Below are positions 1 through 6,382 of a stretch of DNA of 11,753 nt, piece by piece; within the stretch, counting starts at the first letter, position 1, and each line of letters starts with the position of its first letter. A program made the position numbers and the translations under genes. Source of the stretch: an uncultured Porphyromonas sp. (lineage in GTDB: Bacteria > Bacteroidota > Bacteroidia > Bacteroidales > Porphyromonadaceae). The DNA lies in assembly GCA_902465775.1 (NCBI GenBank), contig CABQOJ010000021.1, forward strand, positions 1 through 11,753, read 5' to 3'. Under the pieces are notes generated by a model. The model did not search any database. It worked only from the letters and a program-made list of their open reading frames with translations, and was not told where the DNA came from.

Positions 1-914
1 CTGAGAGCCTCCCCGAGCTCTACGAGCGCATCGTAGCTCACACCGCTGAGGTGGGACTGAGCTACGAGATCATCTTCGTCGACGATGGCAGTAGCGACGA
101 CTCGTGGCAAGTGATCGAGCGGCTAGCTGCTCAGGACGCAGCGGTGCATGCGATCAAGTTTCGTCGTAACTACGGCAAGTCGCCTGCGCTGCAGTGTGGC
201 TTTGCTAAGGCTTGCGGACGGGTCGTCATCACGATGGATGCTGACCTGCAGGACGCTCCCGAGGAGATCGGCGGGATGTACAATATGATCGTCCATGAGG
301 GATACGACCTCGTAAGCGGGTGGAAGAAAAAGCGCTACGACCCGCTCTCCAAGACGATTCCCACGAAGCTCTTTAACGCGACCGCTAGACGTGTCTCTGG
401 GATTAAGAACCTACACGACTTCAACTGCGGACTCAAAGCATACCGCGCGGAGGTGGTCCATAGCATCGAGCTATACAACGATATGCATCGCTACATCCCT
501 TATCTGGCGAAGAATGCGGGCTTCGCCAAGATTGGCGAGCAGGTGGTACACCACGCACCTCGCAAGTATGGGCACTCGAAGTTTGGGCTAGACCGCTTCT
601 TCAACGGCTACCTTGACCTGCTCACGCTTTGGTTCACCCATCGTTTCGGACGCAAGCCGATGCACTTTTTCGGGTTCTGGGGCTCGCTCATGTTTCTCAT
701 TGGATTCATAGCGCTCATCGTGGTGCTCTCGTTCAAGCTCTCCGCACTCATCAGCGGTACACCCGCTCCGCTCGTGACGGATCGCGTCTACTTCTACATC
801 TCCCTGGCGGCGATGATCATAGGCGTGCAACTCTTCTGCGCTGGCTTCATCGGAGAGATGATCACGCGCCGCGATCCCAATCGTGACATCTATAATATAG
901 AAACAGAACTATGA
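1..914 (+). CDS. Family 2 glycosyltransferase, DPM1/ArnC-like, membrane-anchored (5' partial)
   Basis: Likely transfers a sugar from a nucleotide sugar to a polyprenyl-phosphate or a related lipid-linked acceptor at the inner membrane. The reading frame is already open from base 3 (ESLPELYERI...), so the gene starts upstream of the window, and only about 10-15 residues of the usual VVIPVYNE-type N-terminus should be missing. The GTG at 51 lies inside the catalytic domain and is not the start. GT-A motifs are visible: FVDDGSSDDS (nucleotide-sugar binding, about residues 25-34 of the visible part), NYGKSPALQCGF, the metal-binding MDADLQD, and HDFNCGLKAYR. YGHSKFGLDRFFNGYLDLL then leads into two hydrophobic segments near the C-terminus (GFWGSLMFLIGFIALIVVL and FYISLAAMIIGVQLFCAGF), the usual layout of this subfamily. 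Its TGA stop overlaps the next ATG (ATGA), implying translational coupling. The exact sugar and acceptor cannot be read from the sequence. Confidence 0.9.
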   Translation, partial: ESLPELYERIVAHTAEVGLSYEIIFVDDGSSDDSWQVIERLAAQDAAVHAIKFRRNYGKSPALQCGFAKACGRVVITMDADLQDAPEEIGGMYNMIVHEGYDLVSGWKKKRYDPLSKTIPTKLFNATARRVSGIKNLHDFNCGLKAYRAEVVHSIELYNDMHRYIPYLAKNAGFAKIGEQVVHHAPRKYGHSKFGLDRFFNGYLDLLTLWFTHRFGRKPMHFFGFWGSLMFLIGFIALIVVLSFKLSALISGTPAPLVTDRVYFYISLAAMIIGVQLFCAGFIGEMITRRDPNRDIYNIETEL

Positions 915-1432
915 CTAAGACCTTCGACCAAATCATCTCTACTAGGCGTACGGTACGCCACTTTGACGCGACCAAGCCAATAACTCGTGATGAGCTCATG
1001 CCGATACTGGAGGCTGGGCGGCTAGCTCCCTCGGCAAAGAACTTCCAGCCACTCCGCTTCGTCGTGGTGCTCTCCGAGGAGGAGCGCACGAAGCTTCACG
1101 CCATCAGTCAGCAGCCATGGTTTTACCATGCTCCGAGCTACATCGTCATCATCGGTGACCACGACAAGGCGTGGCAGCGTCCGCACTGTGACCTCACCTA
1201 CGTAGATACCTCGATAGCACTGACGCACATGCTCCTCAAGGCTGAGGATATGGGACTAGGCGCTACGACGGTGGCTGCCTTCGATCAGGAGATATGCCGT
1301 GAGCTACTACAGATCCCAGAGCATGAAGAGCCGATCCTCATCTTAGCTGTGGGGCATCCAGACCCAGCCTTTGCGGGCAAAGAGGGCAACCCACGTCGCA
1401 AGACGATGGAAGAGCTGGTCACATTCATCTAA
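911..1432 (+). CDS. Nitroreductase family protein (FMN-dependent NAD(P)H oxidoreductase)
   Basis: A 173-residue member of the nitroreductase fold, a small FMN enzyme that reduces nitro compounds, quinones or flavins in the cytoplasm; the true substrate is unknown. The FMN phosphate-binding arginines are in STRRTVRHF (residues 10-18: R12, R13, R16). The family signature LEAGRLAPSAKNFQP follows at 33-47, and GLGATTVAAFD and ILILAVGHPD lie in the second half. The length fits the short single-domain subgroup. The start ATG overlaps the glycosyltransferase stop by 4 bp, so the two are probably co-transcribed, although nothing links them functionally. ApbE begins 15 bp downstream. The family assignment is firm; any specific function such as metronidazole activation would be speculation. 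Confidence 0.92.
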   Translation: MTKTFDQIISTRRTVRHFDATKPITRDELMPILEAGRLAPSAKNFQPLRFVVVLSEEERTKLHAISQQPWFYHAPSYIVIIGDHDKAWQRPHCDLTYVDTSIALTHMLLKAEDMGLGATTVAAFDQEICRELLQIPEHEEPILILAVGHPDPAFAGKEGNPRRKTMEELVTFI

Positions 1433-1447
1433 GCTAGTCGCACCGCC

Positions 1448-2449
1448 ATGCGTCGCACCGTCACCCTACTACTGCTCTCGCTCATCCTCCTGAGCAGTTG
1501 CCACCAGGAGGCACCCTACAGGAGTGCCGAGGGGCTCATCTTCGGCACGCTTTATCGGGTTACCTACCAGGCTGACCGGGACTTGTCCGACCAGATCAAT
1601 GAGGCGCTGCAGGAGGTCAACCGTGTGGCAAACCCCTTTGACTCGACCTCTATGATCTATGCGGTCAACAACAACTTGTCGATGACGGTGGACAGCACTT
1701 TCTACGCTATCTACAGCGTAGCGCGGAGGGTCTACGAGCAGTCGGGCGGCACCTACGACGTGACCATTGCCCCGCTGGTCAATGCGTGGGGCTTTGGCTT
1801 CGAAAAGAGCTACCCACTCACGCAGCAGCAGGTGGATAGTTTGCTGGAGTTGGTCGGCATGGACAAAATCTCCTGCACTCCTACTGAGCTGACCAAGGCA
1901 AACCCCGCAATGGAACTAGACTTTGCCTCCGTAGCCAAGGGCTACGCCTCTGACCTCGTAGGCGAGAAGCTACGCAAAGCGGGCGTGACCAACTACCTAG
2001 TGGAGATAGGTGGCGAGATAGCTTACTCGGGACGCAATCCGCGAGGCGCTCCATGGCGTGTCGGCATCTCAAGGCCAGATCTGGACTCACTGGGAATAAG
2101 CCAAGAGCTACAGGAGATCATTGATCTGCCAGGCGAACGAGGAGGACTGGCCACCTCGGGCAACTATCGCAACTACAAGGTCGCAGCTGACGGACGAGTC
2201 TACGGACACACGATCTCTGCGCTGAGCGGTTACCCCGCCGAGACAGACATCCTGAGCGCCTCGGTGATCGCTCCGACGTGCGCTGAGGCTGATGCTCTAG
2301 CGACGGCCTTCATGGCTTCGGGGTACGAGGGCTCAGAGGCGATGCGTAAGCAGCTTTCGCCAGATATCTCCTTCCTACTCTTCGTATCGACTGGCGATTC
2401 ATTAGCTTTCACTTCCATCGCTAGTCCATCCTTCCCACGATCGCACTGA
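1448..2449 (+). CDS. apbE: FAD:protein FMN transferase (ApbE family) lipoprotein
   Basis: ApbE proteins cleave FAD and attach FMN covalently to Thr/Ser of exported or membrane proteins such as NqrB/NqrC and RnfG/RnfD. The 333-residue product begins with a lipoprotein signal peptide (RR, hydrophobic run, lipobox LLSSC with Cys18), so it should be membrane-tethered and periplasmic. Family motifs are present in order: IFGTLYRVTY (31-40), SGGTYDVTIAPLVNAWGFGF (99-118), DFASVAKGYASD (158-169), NYLVEIGGEI (182-191), LATSGNYRNY (234-243), HTISALSGYP (254-263) and the metal-site segment ADALATAFMASG (281-292). The loop after His254 reads HTISALSGYP instead of the more usual H-[IT]-[IL]-[DN]-P-x-[TS]-G-Y-P, so an Asp/Asn and a Pro are replaced. 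The gene follows the nitroreductase after 15 bp, and its stop overlaps an in-frame ATG (2449) of the next frame. No NQR or RNF target gene is in the window. Confidence 0.93.
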   Translation: MRRTVTLLLLSLILLSSCHQEAPYRSAEGLIFGTLYRVTYQADRDLSDQINEALQEVNRVANPFDSTSMIYAVNNNLSMTVDSTFYAIYSVARRVYEQSGGTYDVTIAPLVNAWGFGFEKSYPLTQQQVDSLLELVGMDKISCTPTELTKANPAMELDFASVAKGYASDLVGEKLRKAGVTNYLVEIGGEIAYSGRNPRGAPWRVGISRPDLDSLGISQELQEIIDLPGERGGLATSGNYRNYKVAADGRVYGHTISALSGYPAETDILSASVIAPTCAEADALATAFMASGYEGSEAMRKQLSPDISFLLFVSTGDSLAFTSIASPSFPRSH

Positions 2450-2488
2450 TGCCAGCTCGCTTGCCTAGTGATATCGGACGGACTTTCT

Positions 2489-2496
2489 TATCTTTG
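2489..2496 (+). promoter_or_regulatory. Bacteroidetes -7 promoter element (TATCTTTG)
   Basis: TATCTTTG followed by CA matches the Bacteroidetes sigma-ABfr -7 consensus TAnnTTTG exactly. It sits 18 bp before the ATG at 2515, so a transcript would start about 2501-2504 with a very short leader. No good TTTG at -33 is seen at the usual 19-21 bp spacing. It is the main argument for preferring the start at 2515 over 2449. Confidence 0.7.
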
Positions 2497-2514
2497 CACC
2501 ATATAGCAGACATT

Positions 2515-4149
2515 ATGACCCAATCATCGCTTCCCAATAGCGCTGTCAACGATCAGCCAAACTACCCAGACGAGGGCGCACGCCCCACCTTCTCGCAGAT
2601 CTTTCGTTTGATCCTGAGACAGTGGTACTGGTTTGTGCTCTCCTTCGTGCTCTTTGTCATACTAGGCAAGATTGTCGCGGACCATCGTCCCATGGGACGT
2701 CAGACCTACTACATGCAACTCTCCTCACGACAGCCACACGAACTGACGAATCCGATGATGCCACTGAGCGACTCGACCTTCAAGACCTCGCCTTGGACGC
2801 CCGAGTATATCGCAGCTTTGCTCAGTACGACAACGGCCGTCGAAGAGGCGGGCAAGCGTATTGACTTTCAGGTGGACTACTGGGTCAAAACGCCCTTTGG
2901 GATGCGTGATTACTACAATCAGACGCCGATCATCGTACACTTTGGCAACCTCCTACCAACGGACAAGCTGGACTGTATCGCTCGGCTTGATGATCCCGTG
3001 CATCCGAAGCAGGTTACGATGAGTGCGTTCTCAGGAGTCGTGCAGGGTCTGCCGCTCTATGAGCCGTACGATGTAGTCATCCCTGTCGGTACGACTCAAG
3101 AGACTCCCGTGGGGCCTATCTCGGTGACACTCGACGACCCAGCGCAGCACTATCCTTACCATATCGATCAGAAGTATACCGAGATCCCTATCACCTACTC
3201 TCCGCTCGTAGATACCCGCGTTGCCTACGAGCAGGATATGGAGGTGACAATGAAGAAGGAAGACTTACCTCTCTCCTCGGTGATACGTGTCGAGCTACCC
3301 TCTAATCGCTCCGAGCGTCGCTGTCTAGACCTACTCTATGAGATGTACGTTGTCACCGATAGCCTAGGCTGGGCCGAGCAGCTAAGTGATGAGGGCGTTA
3401 CCGATTCGCTAGGTCGCTTTGCTGGGGCGGTGCCAGTGGCGGGGCTGTCGCCATTTAGACTGATTGACAAACCTCGTGTGCTACGAGAGATGCAGCCCGA
3501 CCTATTTATCATAGCAGGTATGGGACTCCTAGGTCTACTCCTGCCGCTACTCCTGATGTACATCTACTGGGTTATACTAGGCGCCATCTACTATGTCTGC
3601 GAGCTACCCCGCCTCCTACGCAGTCGCCTCACACTAGATCTGCAGCGAGGGCGTAAGGGCAAACCCCTCTACCCCAACCTTGAGGAGCTCTGTACCCTTG
3701 TAGCACCACAAGGAGAGCCACGCGCCATACAGCTCGTCTCACCTAACAATACAAAGTACCACCGCCAGCTCGCCTCGGAGCTGCAACAAGCTTTACAGCA
3801 GAGAGGCATCTCCTGCGCTGTCTGGTACTTAGACTTAGCAAGCCAAAAGAAGGTTAGCGAGGAGTCTAATGGAGTCTACCACACGACGCTCACGCCTGGG
3901 ATGATAGGCTCTAGCGCCTTCCAGCAGCAACTCAAGCAGCTACAGACACAGCACCAGCTCACGATCATCGTGCCTCCAGCACTCACGAAGGATCCGACCG
4001 CTTATCTTCTCTCTAATAGCGTAGAGCAGAGCCTCTACTGCATCTATCGTGGTAGCACGAGAATTAGAGCGATCAAGCAGGCCGTCCATCAGCTACAGAT
4101 CAGACAGCAACTCGACCACTCCCGCATGCAGACCCTATGGGTGGAGTAG
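2515..4149 (+). CDS. Wzz/BY-kinase-like polysaccharide co-polymerase with degenerate kinase domain
   Basis: A 544-residue inner-membrane protein with the topology of a polysaccharide co-polymerase fused to a BY-kinase. It has a cytoplasmic N-terminus with the Wzz-like lead-in FSQIFRLILRQWYW (26-39), TM1 at about 38-55, a periplasmic domain of about 270 residues, and LIDKPRVLREM before TM2 (about 329-360). A cytoplasmic alpha/beta domain of about 140 residues follows (403-544). That domain aligns by eye with BY-kinases: AIQLVSPNNTKYHRQLASELQQAL sits where the P-loop helix (SpxxGEGKSTxxxNLA) belongs, AVWYLDLA replaces the Walker A' LLIDADLR, and LTIIVPPALTKDP replaces the Walker B DYIIIDTPP. 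All the ATP- and Mg-binding residues are gone, and there is no C-terminal Tyr cluster. It probably regulates surface polysaccharide length or export without phosphorylating. The start at 2515 is preferred because a promoter lies just before it; an in-frame ATG at 2449 would add 22 residues and overlap apbE by 1 bp. Confidence 0.7.
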   Translation: MTQSSLPNSAVNDQPNYPDEGARPTFSQIFRLILRQWYWFVLSFVLFVILGKIVADHRPMGRQTYYMQLSSRQPHELTNPMMPLSDSTFKTSPWTPEYIAALLSTTTAVEEAGKRIDFQVDYWVKTPFGMRDYYNQTPIIVHFGNLLPTDKLDCIARLDDPVHPKQVTMSAFSGVVQGLPLYEPYDVVIPVGTTQETPVGPISVTLDDPAQHYPYHIDQKYTEIPITYSPLVDTRVAYEQDMEVTMKKEDLPLSSVIRVELPSNRSERRCLDLLYEMYVVTDSLGWAEQLSDEGVTDSLGRFAGAVPVAGLSPFRLIDKPRVLREMQPDLFIIAGMGLLGLLLPLLLMYIYWVILGAIYYVCELPRLLRSRLTLDLQRGRKGKPLYPNLEELCTLVAPQGEPRAIQLVSPNNTKYHRQLASELQQALQQRGISCAVWYLDLASQKKVSEESNGVYHTTLTPGMIGSSAFQQQLKQLQTQHQLTIIVPPALTKDPTAYLLSNSVEQSLYCIYRGSTRIRAIKQAVHQLQIRQQLDHSRMQTLWVE

Positions 4150-4173
4150 TAAGAGTGAACGCTCAGCTTTTTT

Positions 4174-4863
4174 ATGGATCAAGCTATGATAACTGAAGGT
4201 AGAGACTCTAAGGAGAAGCCTCCTGGTCTGATCGACCTACGTCCTGCAACATCAGAAGTTAGCGGGGCTGTAGGACTCTTCGGCGGGAGCTTTGACCCGC
4301 TACACATCGGGCATCTCGCTCTCTGTGACTACCTTTTGGCTTATCCCGAGCTGTCGGGAATAGAGCACATATGGTTCATGCCTACTCCGCAAAATCCGCT
4401 CAAGGAGCAAGAGACCAGCTTTTCTTACGAGTGGCGCTGTCGCATGATCGAGCAAGCAATTCAATCCGATCCCCGCTACGAACTATGCACGATCGAGTCT
4501 ATGCTGTCTGAGCCTCACTACACGGTGGACACACTCACTGCTTTGGAGGAGCACTATCCGCATTGCGCCTTCAGCCTCATCATCGGTGCAGACAGCCTAG
4601 CCTCGCTCTCGCAGTGGTATCGGCACGGAGAGCTCATGGACCGTCTGCCACTCGTGGTCTATCCACGGAGCGGGTACGACCTCTCACAGCTAGCCGATCA
4701 ATACCCCACAGCTCAGATACGACTGATGAGCAATGCGCCTCAGATAGAGGTCTCCTCGACAGCGATCCGTCAGGCGCTCCACGAGGGCCGCGACCTGCGC
4801 CACTGGCTTCCTCAGCCTGAGCTATACGACACACTCTCTAAAGTAACTACACATCATGAATGA
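4174..4863 (+). CDS. nadD: Nicotinate-nucleotide adenylyltransferase
   Basis: NadD condenses nicotinate mononucleotide with ATP to deaminoNAD, the penultimate step of NAD synthesis in the cytoplasm. The nucleotidyltransferase signature GLFGGSFDPLHIGHL is at residues 34-48 (H44 and H47 of the HxGH motif). It is followed by FMPTPQNPLK, IIGADSLASLSQWYRHGEL and the C-terminal ATP-binding EVSSTAIRQ (192-200). Most NadD proteins begin two or three residues before this first strand. Here about 31 extra residues precede it, and no ATG, GTG or TTG lies between codon 5 (ATG at 4186) and the motif, so at least 27 extra residues must be translated. The last 8 bp overlap the DUF2007-like gene, which suggests coupled translation. 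It lies 24 bp after the co-polymerase gene and is probably read from the same promoter. Confidence 0.93.
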   Translation: MDQAMITEGRDSKEKPPGLIDLRPATSEVSGAVGLFGGSFDPLHIGHLALCDYLLAYPELSGIEHIWFMPTPQNPLKEQETSFSYEWRCRMIEQAIQSDPRYELCTIESMLSEPHYTVDTLTALEEHYPHCAFSLIIGADSLASLSQWYRHGELMDRLPLVVYPRSGYDLSQLADQYPTAQIRLMSNAPQIEVSSTAIRQALHEGRDLRHWLPQPELYDTLSKVTTHHE

Positions 4864-5239
4864 TGACCGAATGGTACAGCTAGCCTCCTATCAAGTCGAA
4901 GAGGAGGCGCTCGAGCTACTGGACCTACTTTCTGACCATGGCATACCAGCCACCATACGCAACAGCTACAGCGCTCGAATGCTCAGCGCATTCGTTGACG
5001 TGGGCGGCTTCATCGTTGAGGTGCCTGAGAGTGCCCGCCCTCAGATCCAAGAGCTGATAGAGAGTGGCGAGCTCATCCTCCCCGACGAGAGCGACGAGCC
5101 CACGACACGCCTCACGCAGTGGGTCTCCAAGCTACCCCTCCCAGCTCAGTGGTCTCTGGAGAAGCGCCTCACCATGCTCCTCCTACTACTTATCGCCATC
5201 GGGATCATCATCGCTCTCGCTGTCCTCATCGTCTCGTAG
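4856..5239 (+). CDS. DUF2007-like small protein with C-terminal membrane anchor
   Basis: A 127-residue protein of unknown function. Residues 1-75 (VQLASYQVEEEALELLDLLSDHGIPATIRN ... FIVEVPESARPQIQELI) have the alternating strand-helix pattern of DUF2007 ('putative prokaryotic signal transducing protein'), a ferredoxin-like small domain. Residues about 76-104 are a polar linker, and 105-126 (LTMLLLLLIAIGIIIALAVLIV) form one membrane segment, so the domain probably faces the cytoplasm as a tail-anchored unit. It starts inside the last codons of nadD (8-bp overlap, different frame); an alternative ATG is at 4871. The strong hairpin 25 bp downstream ends the unit. The DUF assignment is by recall of the sequence pattern and has not been searched. 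Confidence 0.75.
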   Translation: MNDDRMVQLASYQVEEEALELLDLLSDHGIPATIRNSYSARMLSAFVDVGGFIVEVPESARPQIQELIESGELILPDESDEPTTRLTQWVSKLPLPAQWSLEKRLTMLLLLLIAIGIIIALAVLIVS

Positions 5240-5263
5240 AGATCCCAGAGCTTACAAAACAAA

Positions 5264-5310
5264 AGAATCTCCTTTCGAAATCCGCAAGCGGATATTCGGA
5301 AGGAGATTTC
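5264..5310. terminator. Long bidirectional hairpin terminator between converging units
   Basis: The left arm 5266-5285 (AATCTCCTTTCGAAATCCGC) pairs with 5288-5308 across a 2-nt turn, with one G-T wobble and one bulged base. It is flanked by AAAACAAAAG on the left and TTTCTTCTG on the right. Read on + it ends the nadD/DUF2007 unit; read on - it gives a U-rich tail (TTCTTTTGTTTTG) and would stop transcripts from the tRNA-Asn pair. Confidence 0.75.
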
Positions 5311-5331
5311 TTCTGTTAACCACAAATATAA

Positions 5332-5362
5332 GGCTCAAAAGACAACCACGCCCTTTCGAGCC
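5332..5362 (-). terminator. Possible terminator hairpin downstream of the tRNA-Asn pair
   Basis: GGCTCAAAAG (5332-5341) and CTTTCGAGCC (5353-5362) pair with one mismatch around an 11-nt loop. On the - strand it lies 33 bp after the 3' end of the second-transcribed tRNA, preceded by a GTTTTGTTTTG stretch and followed by TTATATTTG. The U tract is imperfect, so the stronger hairpin at 5264-5310 may be the real stop. Confidence 0.4.
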
Positions 5363-5394
5363 CCAAAACAAAACAACTCAGTGTAGCAACGTCG

Positions 5395-5468
5395 CGCTCC
5401 CTCTTGGACTTGAACCAAGGACCCCCTGATTAACAGTCAGATGCTCTAACCAACTGAGCTAAGGAAGC
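5395..5468 (-). tRNA. tRNA-Asn (anticodon GUU), copy 2 in transcription order
   Basis: The 74-nt cloverleaf is complete on the - strand. The acceptor GCTTCCT pairs with AGGGAGC (one G-T pair). The D arm is GCTC/GAGC with loop AGTTGGTTA. The anticodon arm is TCTGA-CTGTTAA-TCAGG, with GTT at positions 34-36. The variable loop is 5 nt, and the T arm is CTTGG-TTCAAGT-CCAAG. The discriminator is G. CCA is not encoded, as is usual in this phylum. It differs from the neighbouring copy only at T-loop position 60 (T here, C there). Confidence 0.97.
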
Positions 5469-5507
5469 AGTACGAGACTTAAAGCCTCACTGATGATCCA
5501 CTTGTTG

Positions 5508-5581
5508 CGCTCCCTCTTGGGCTTGAACCAAGGACCCCCTGATTAACAGTCAGATGCTCTAACCAACTGAGCTAAGGAAGC
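5508..5581 (-). tRNA. tRNA-Asn (anticodon GUU), copy 1 in transcription order
   Basis: This has the same 74-nt fold and anticodon loop CTGTTAA as the copy at 5395, with T loop TTCAAGC. The two copies are separated by 39 bp and are probably processed from one precursor. A complete promoter lies directly upstream (5598-5629), which places the first transcribed base about 10 nt before the mature 5' end. Confidence 0.97.
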
Positions 5582-5597
5582 GTTCCAAATGTGAGTG

Positions 5598-5629
5598 CAA
5601 AGGTAATACTTTTCTCCAATACCTGCAAA
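5598..5629 (-). promoter_or_regulatory. tRNA-Asn promoter with both -33 and -7 elements
   Basis: On the - strand TTTG (5629-5626) and TACCTTTG (5605-5598) are separated by 20 bp. This is an exact match to the Bacteroidetes TTTG/TAnnTTTG promoter with its usual spacing. The -7 element is followed by CACT and ends 16 bp before the mature tRNA 5' end. Confidence 0.88.
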
Positions 5630-5829
5630 TAGTCGCCACCCCAACTTTTGCAAATATCGCCGCAAAGCCGACCAACAATCTAACGTATAATCACTTACGG
5701 ACGAGCATGTGTTACTACTTTAAGGCAAGGCAACGACCCTGTGAGACGACTCGTCTGTGGAGATTGGGAAAAGGCAACGATTGCCCCAGCTTTTCAAGTA
5801 GGCCTATAAACGATATACGGCATTTTTCG

Positions 5830-5837
5830 TACCTTAG
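5830..5837 (+). promoter_or_regulatory. Weak -7-like element before folA (TACCTTAG)
   Basis: TACCTTAG differs from TAnnTTTG by one base and lies 23 bp before the folA ATG, the right place for the folA-hisS promoter. No TTTG is found about 20 bp further upstream, so the call rests on position and one near-match. The rest of 5630-5829 shows only two short palindromes (5744-5756 and 5773-5785) and no convincing gene. Confidence 0.4.
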
Positions 5838-5860
5838 CTCCCAAATTAGTTCGTCTGAAT

Positions 5861-6382
5861 ATGGAAATATGGATTATCGTGGCGACAGCCCGCGACAGAG
5901 CTATAGGACGTGACGGCACGATGCCGTGGCGTCTGAGCGATGATTTGCGCCGATTTAAGGCGGCAACGACGGGGCATGCGGTCGTTATGGGGCGGCACAC
6001 GTGGAACTCCATAGGCGCTCGTCCACTGCCCAATCGCTGCAACATAGTAGTCTCTCGCACGCTACCCGAGGGCGACGCCGAGACGCACTATGTCGCCTCT
6101 ACTCTAGAACAGGCGCTACAGCATTGCCAGCAGGCGGGCTACGATCGGGTTTACATCATGGGTGGCGGCATGCTCTACAAGAGTGGCCTACCCTACGCTA
6201 CGCACCTTAATCTGACAATGGTTGACACGGTCGTACCTGACGCCGACACGCATTTTCCAGAGATCAACCTGGCGGAGTGGTCCAAGCTCGAGGAGGCTCA
6301 CTATCCAGCCGACGAGCGCAATGACTATCCTGTGACACAGACGCTATACAAACGAATCGAAACGGCTAAACGCTATGAATAA
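5861..6382 (+). CDS. folA: Dihydrofolate reductase
   Basis: Reduces dihydrofolate to tetrahydrofolate with NADPH; it is the trimethoprim target. The 173-residue length and the motifs are those of a chromosomal enzyme. The N-terminal strand is IWIIVATARDRAIGRDG (3-19), then MPWRLSDDLRRFK (21-33) with the catalytic acid at D28 (equivalent to D27 of the E. coli enzyme). GRHTWNSIG (44-52) with T47 and LPNRCNIVVSR (56-66) lie at the NADPH site, and VYIMGGGMLYKSGL (97-110) is the glycine-rich turn. Nothing in the visible active site suggests a mobile dfr resistance gene. No thyA neighbour is seen, although thyA-folA pairs are common. The last 8 bp overlap hisS, so both are probably translated from one message. 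Confidence 0.96.
   Translation: MEIWIIVATARDRAIGRDGTMPWRLSDDLRRFKAATTGHAVVMGRHTWNSIGARPLPNRCNIVVSRTLPEGDAETHYVASTLEQALQHCQQAGYDRVYIMGGGMLYKSGLPYATHLNLTMVDTVVPDADTHFPEINLAEWSKLEEAHYPADERNDYPVTQTLYKRIETAKRYE

Noticed and set aside
588..830. 80-codon - strand open frame inside the glycosyltransferase
   Set aside because: It is a shadow of the GC-rich + strand gene with charged low-complexity sequence and no start context; other antisense frames were rejected for the same reason.
4153..4173. GAGTG-AA-CGCTC followed by six T, resembling a terminator before nadD
   Set aside because: The stem is only 5 bp with a 2-nt turn and a G-T pair, and the T run touches the nadD start codon. It is more likely an AT-rich translation start context.
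5064..5429. 121-codon + strand open frame running past the DUF2007-like gene
   Set aside because: Its first half is an off-frame reading of the DUF2007-like gene and its second half crosses the terminator hairpins and a tRNA. The composition (Ser/Arg-rich) is not protein-like.
5707..5913. 68-codon + strand open frame upstream of folA
   Set aside because: No family resemblance, no promoter or start context, and it overlaps the folA start in another frame.
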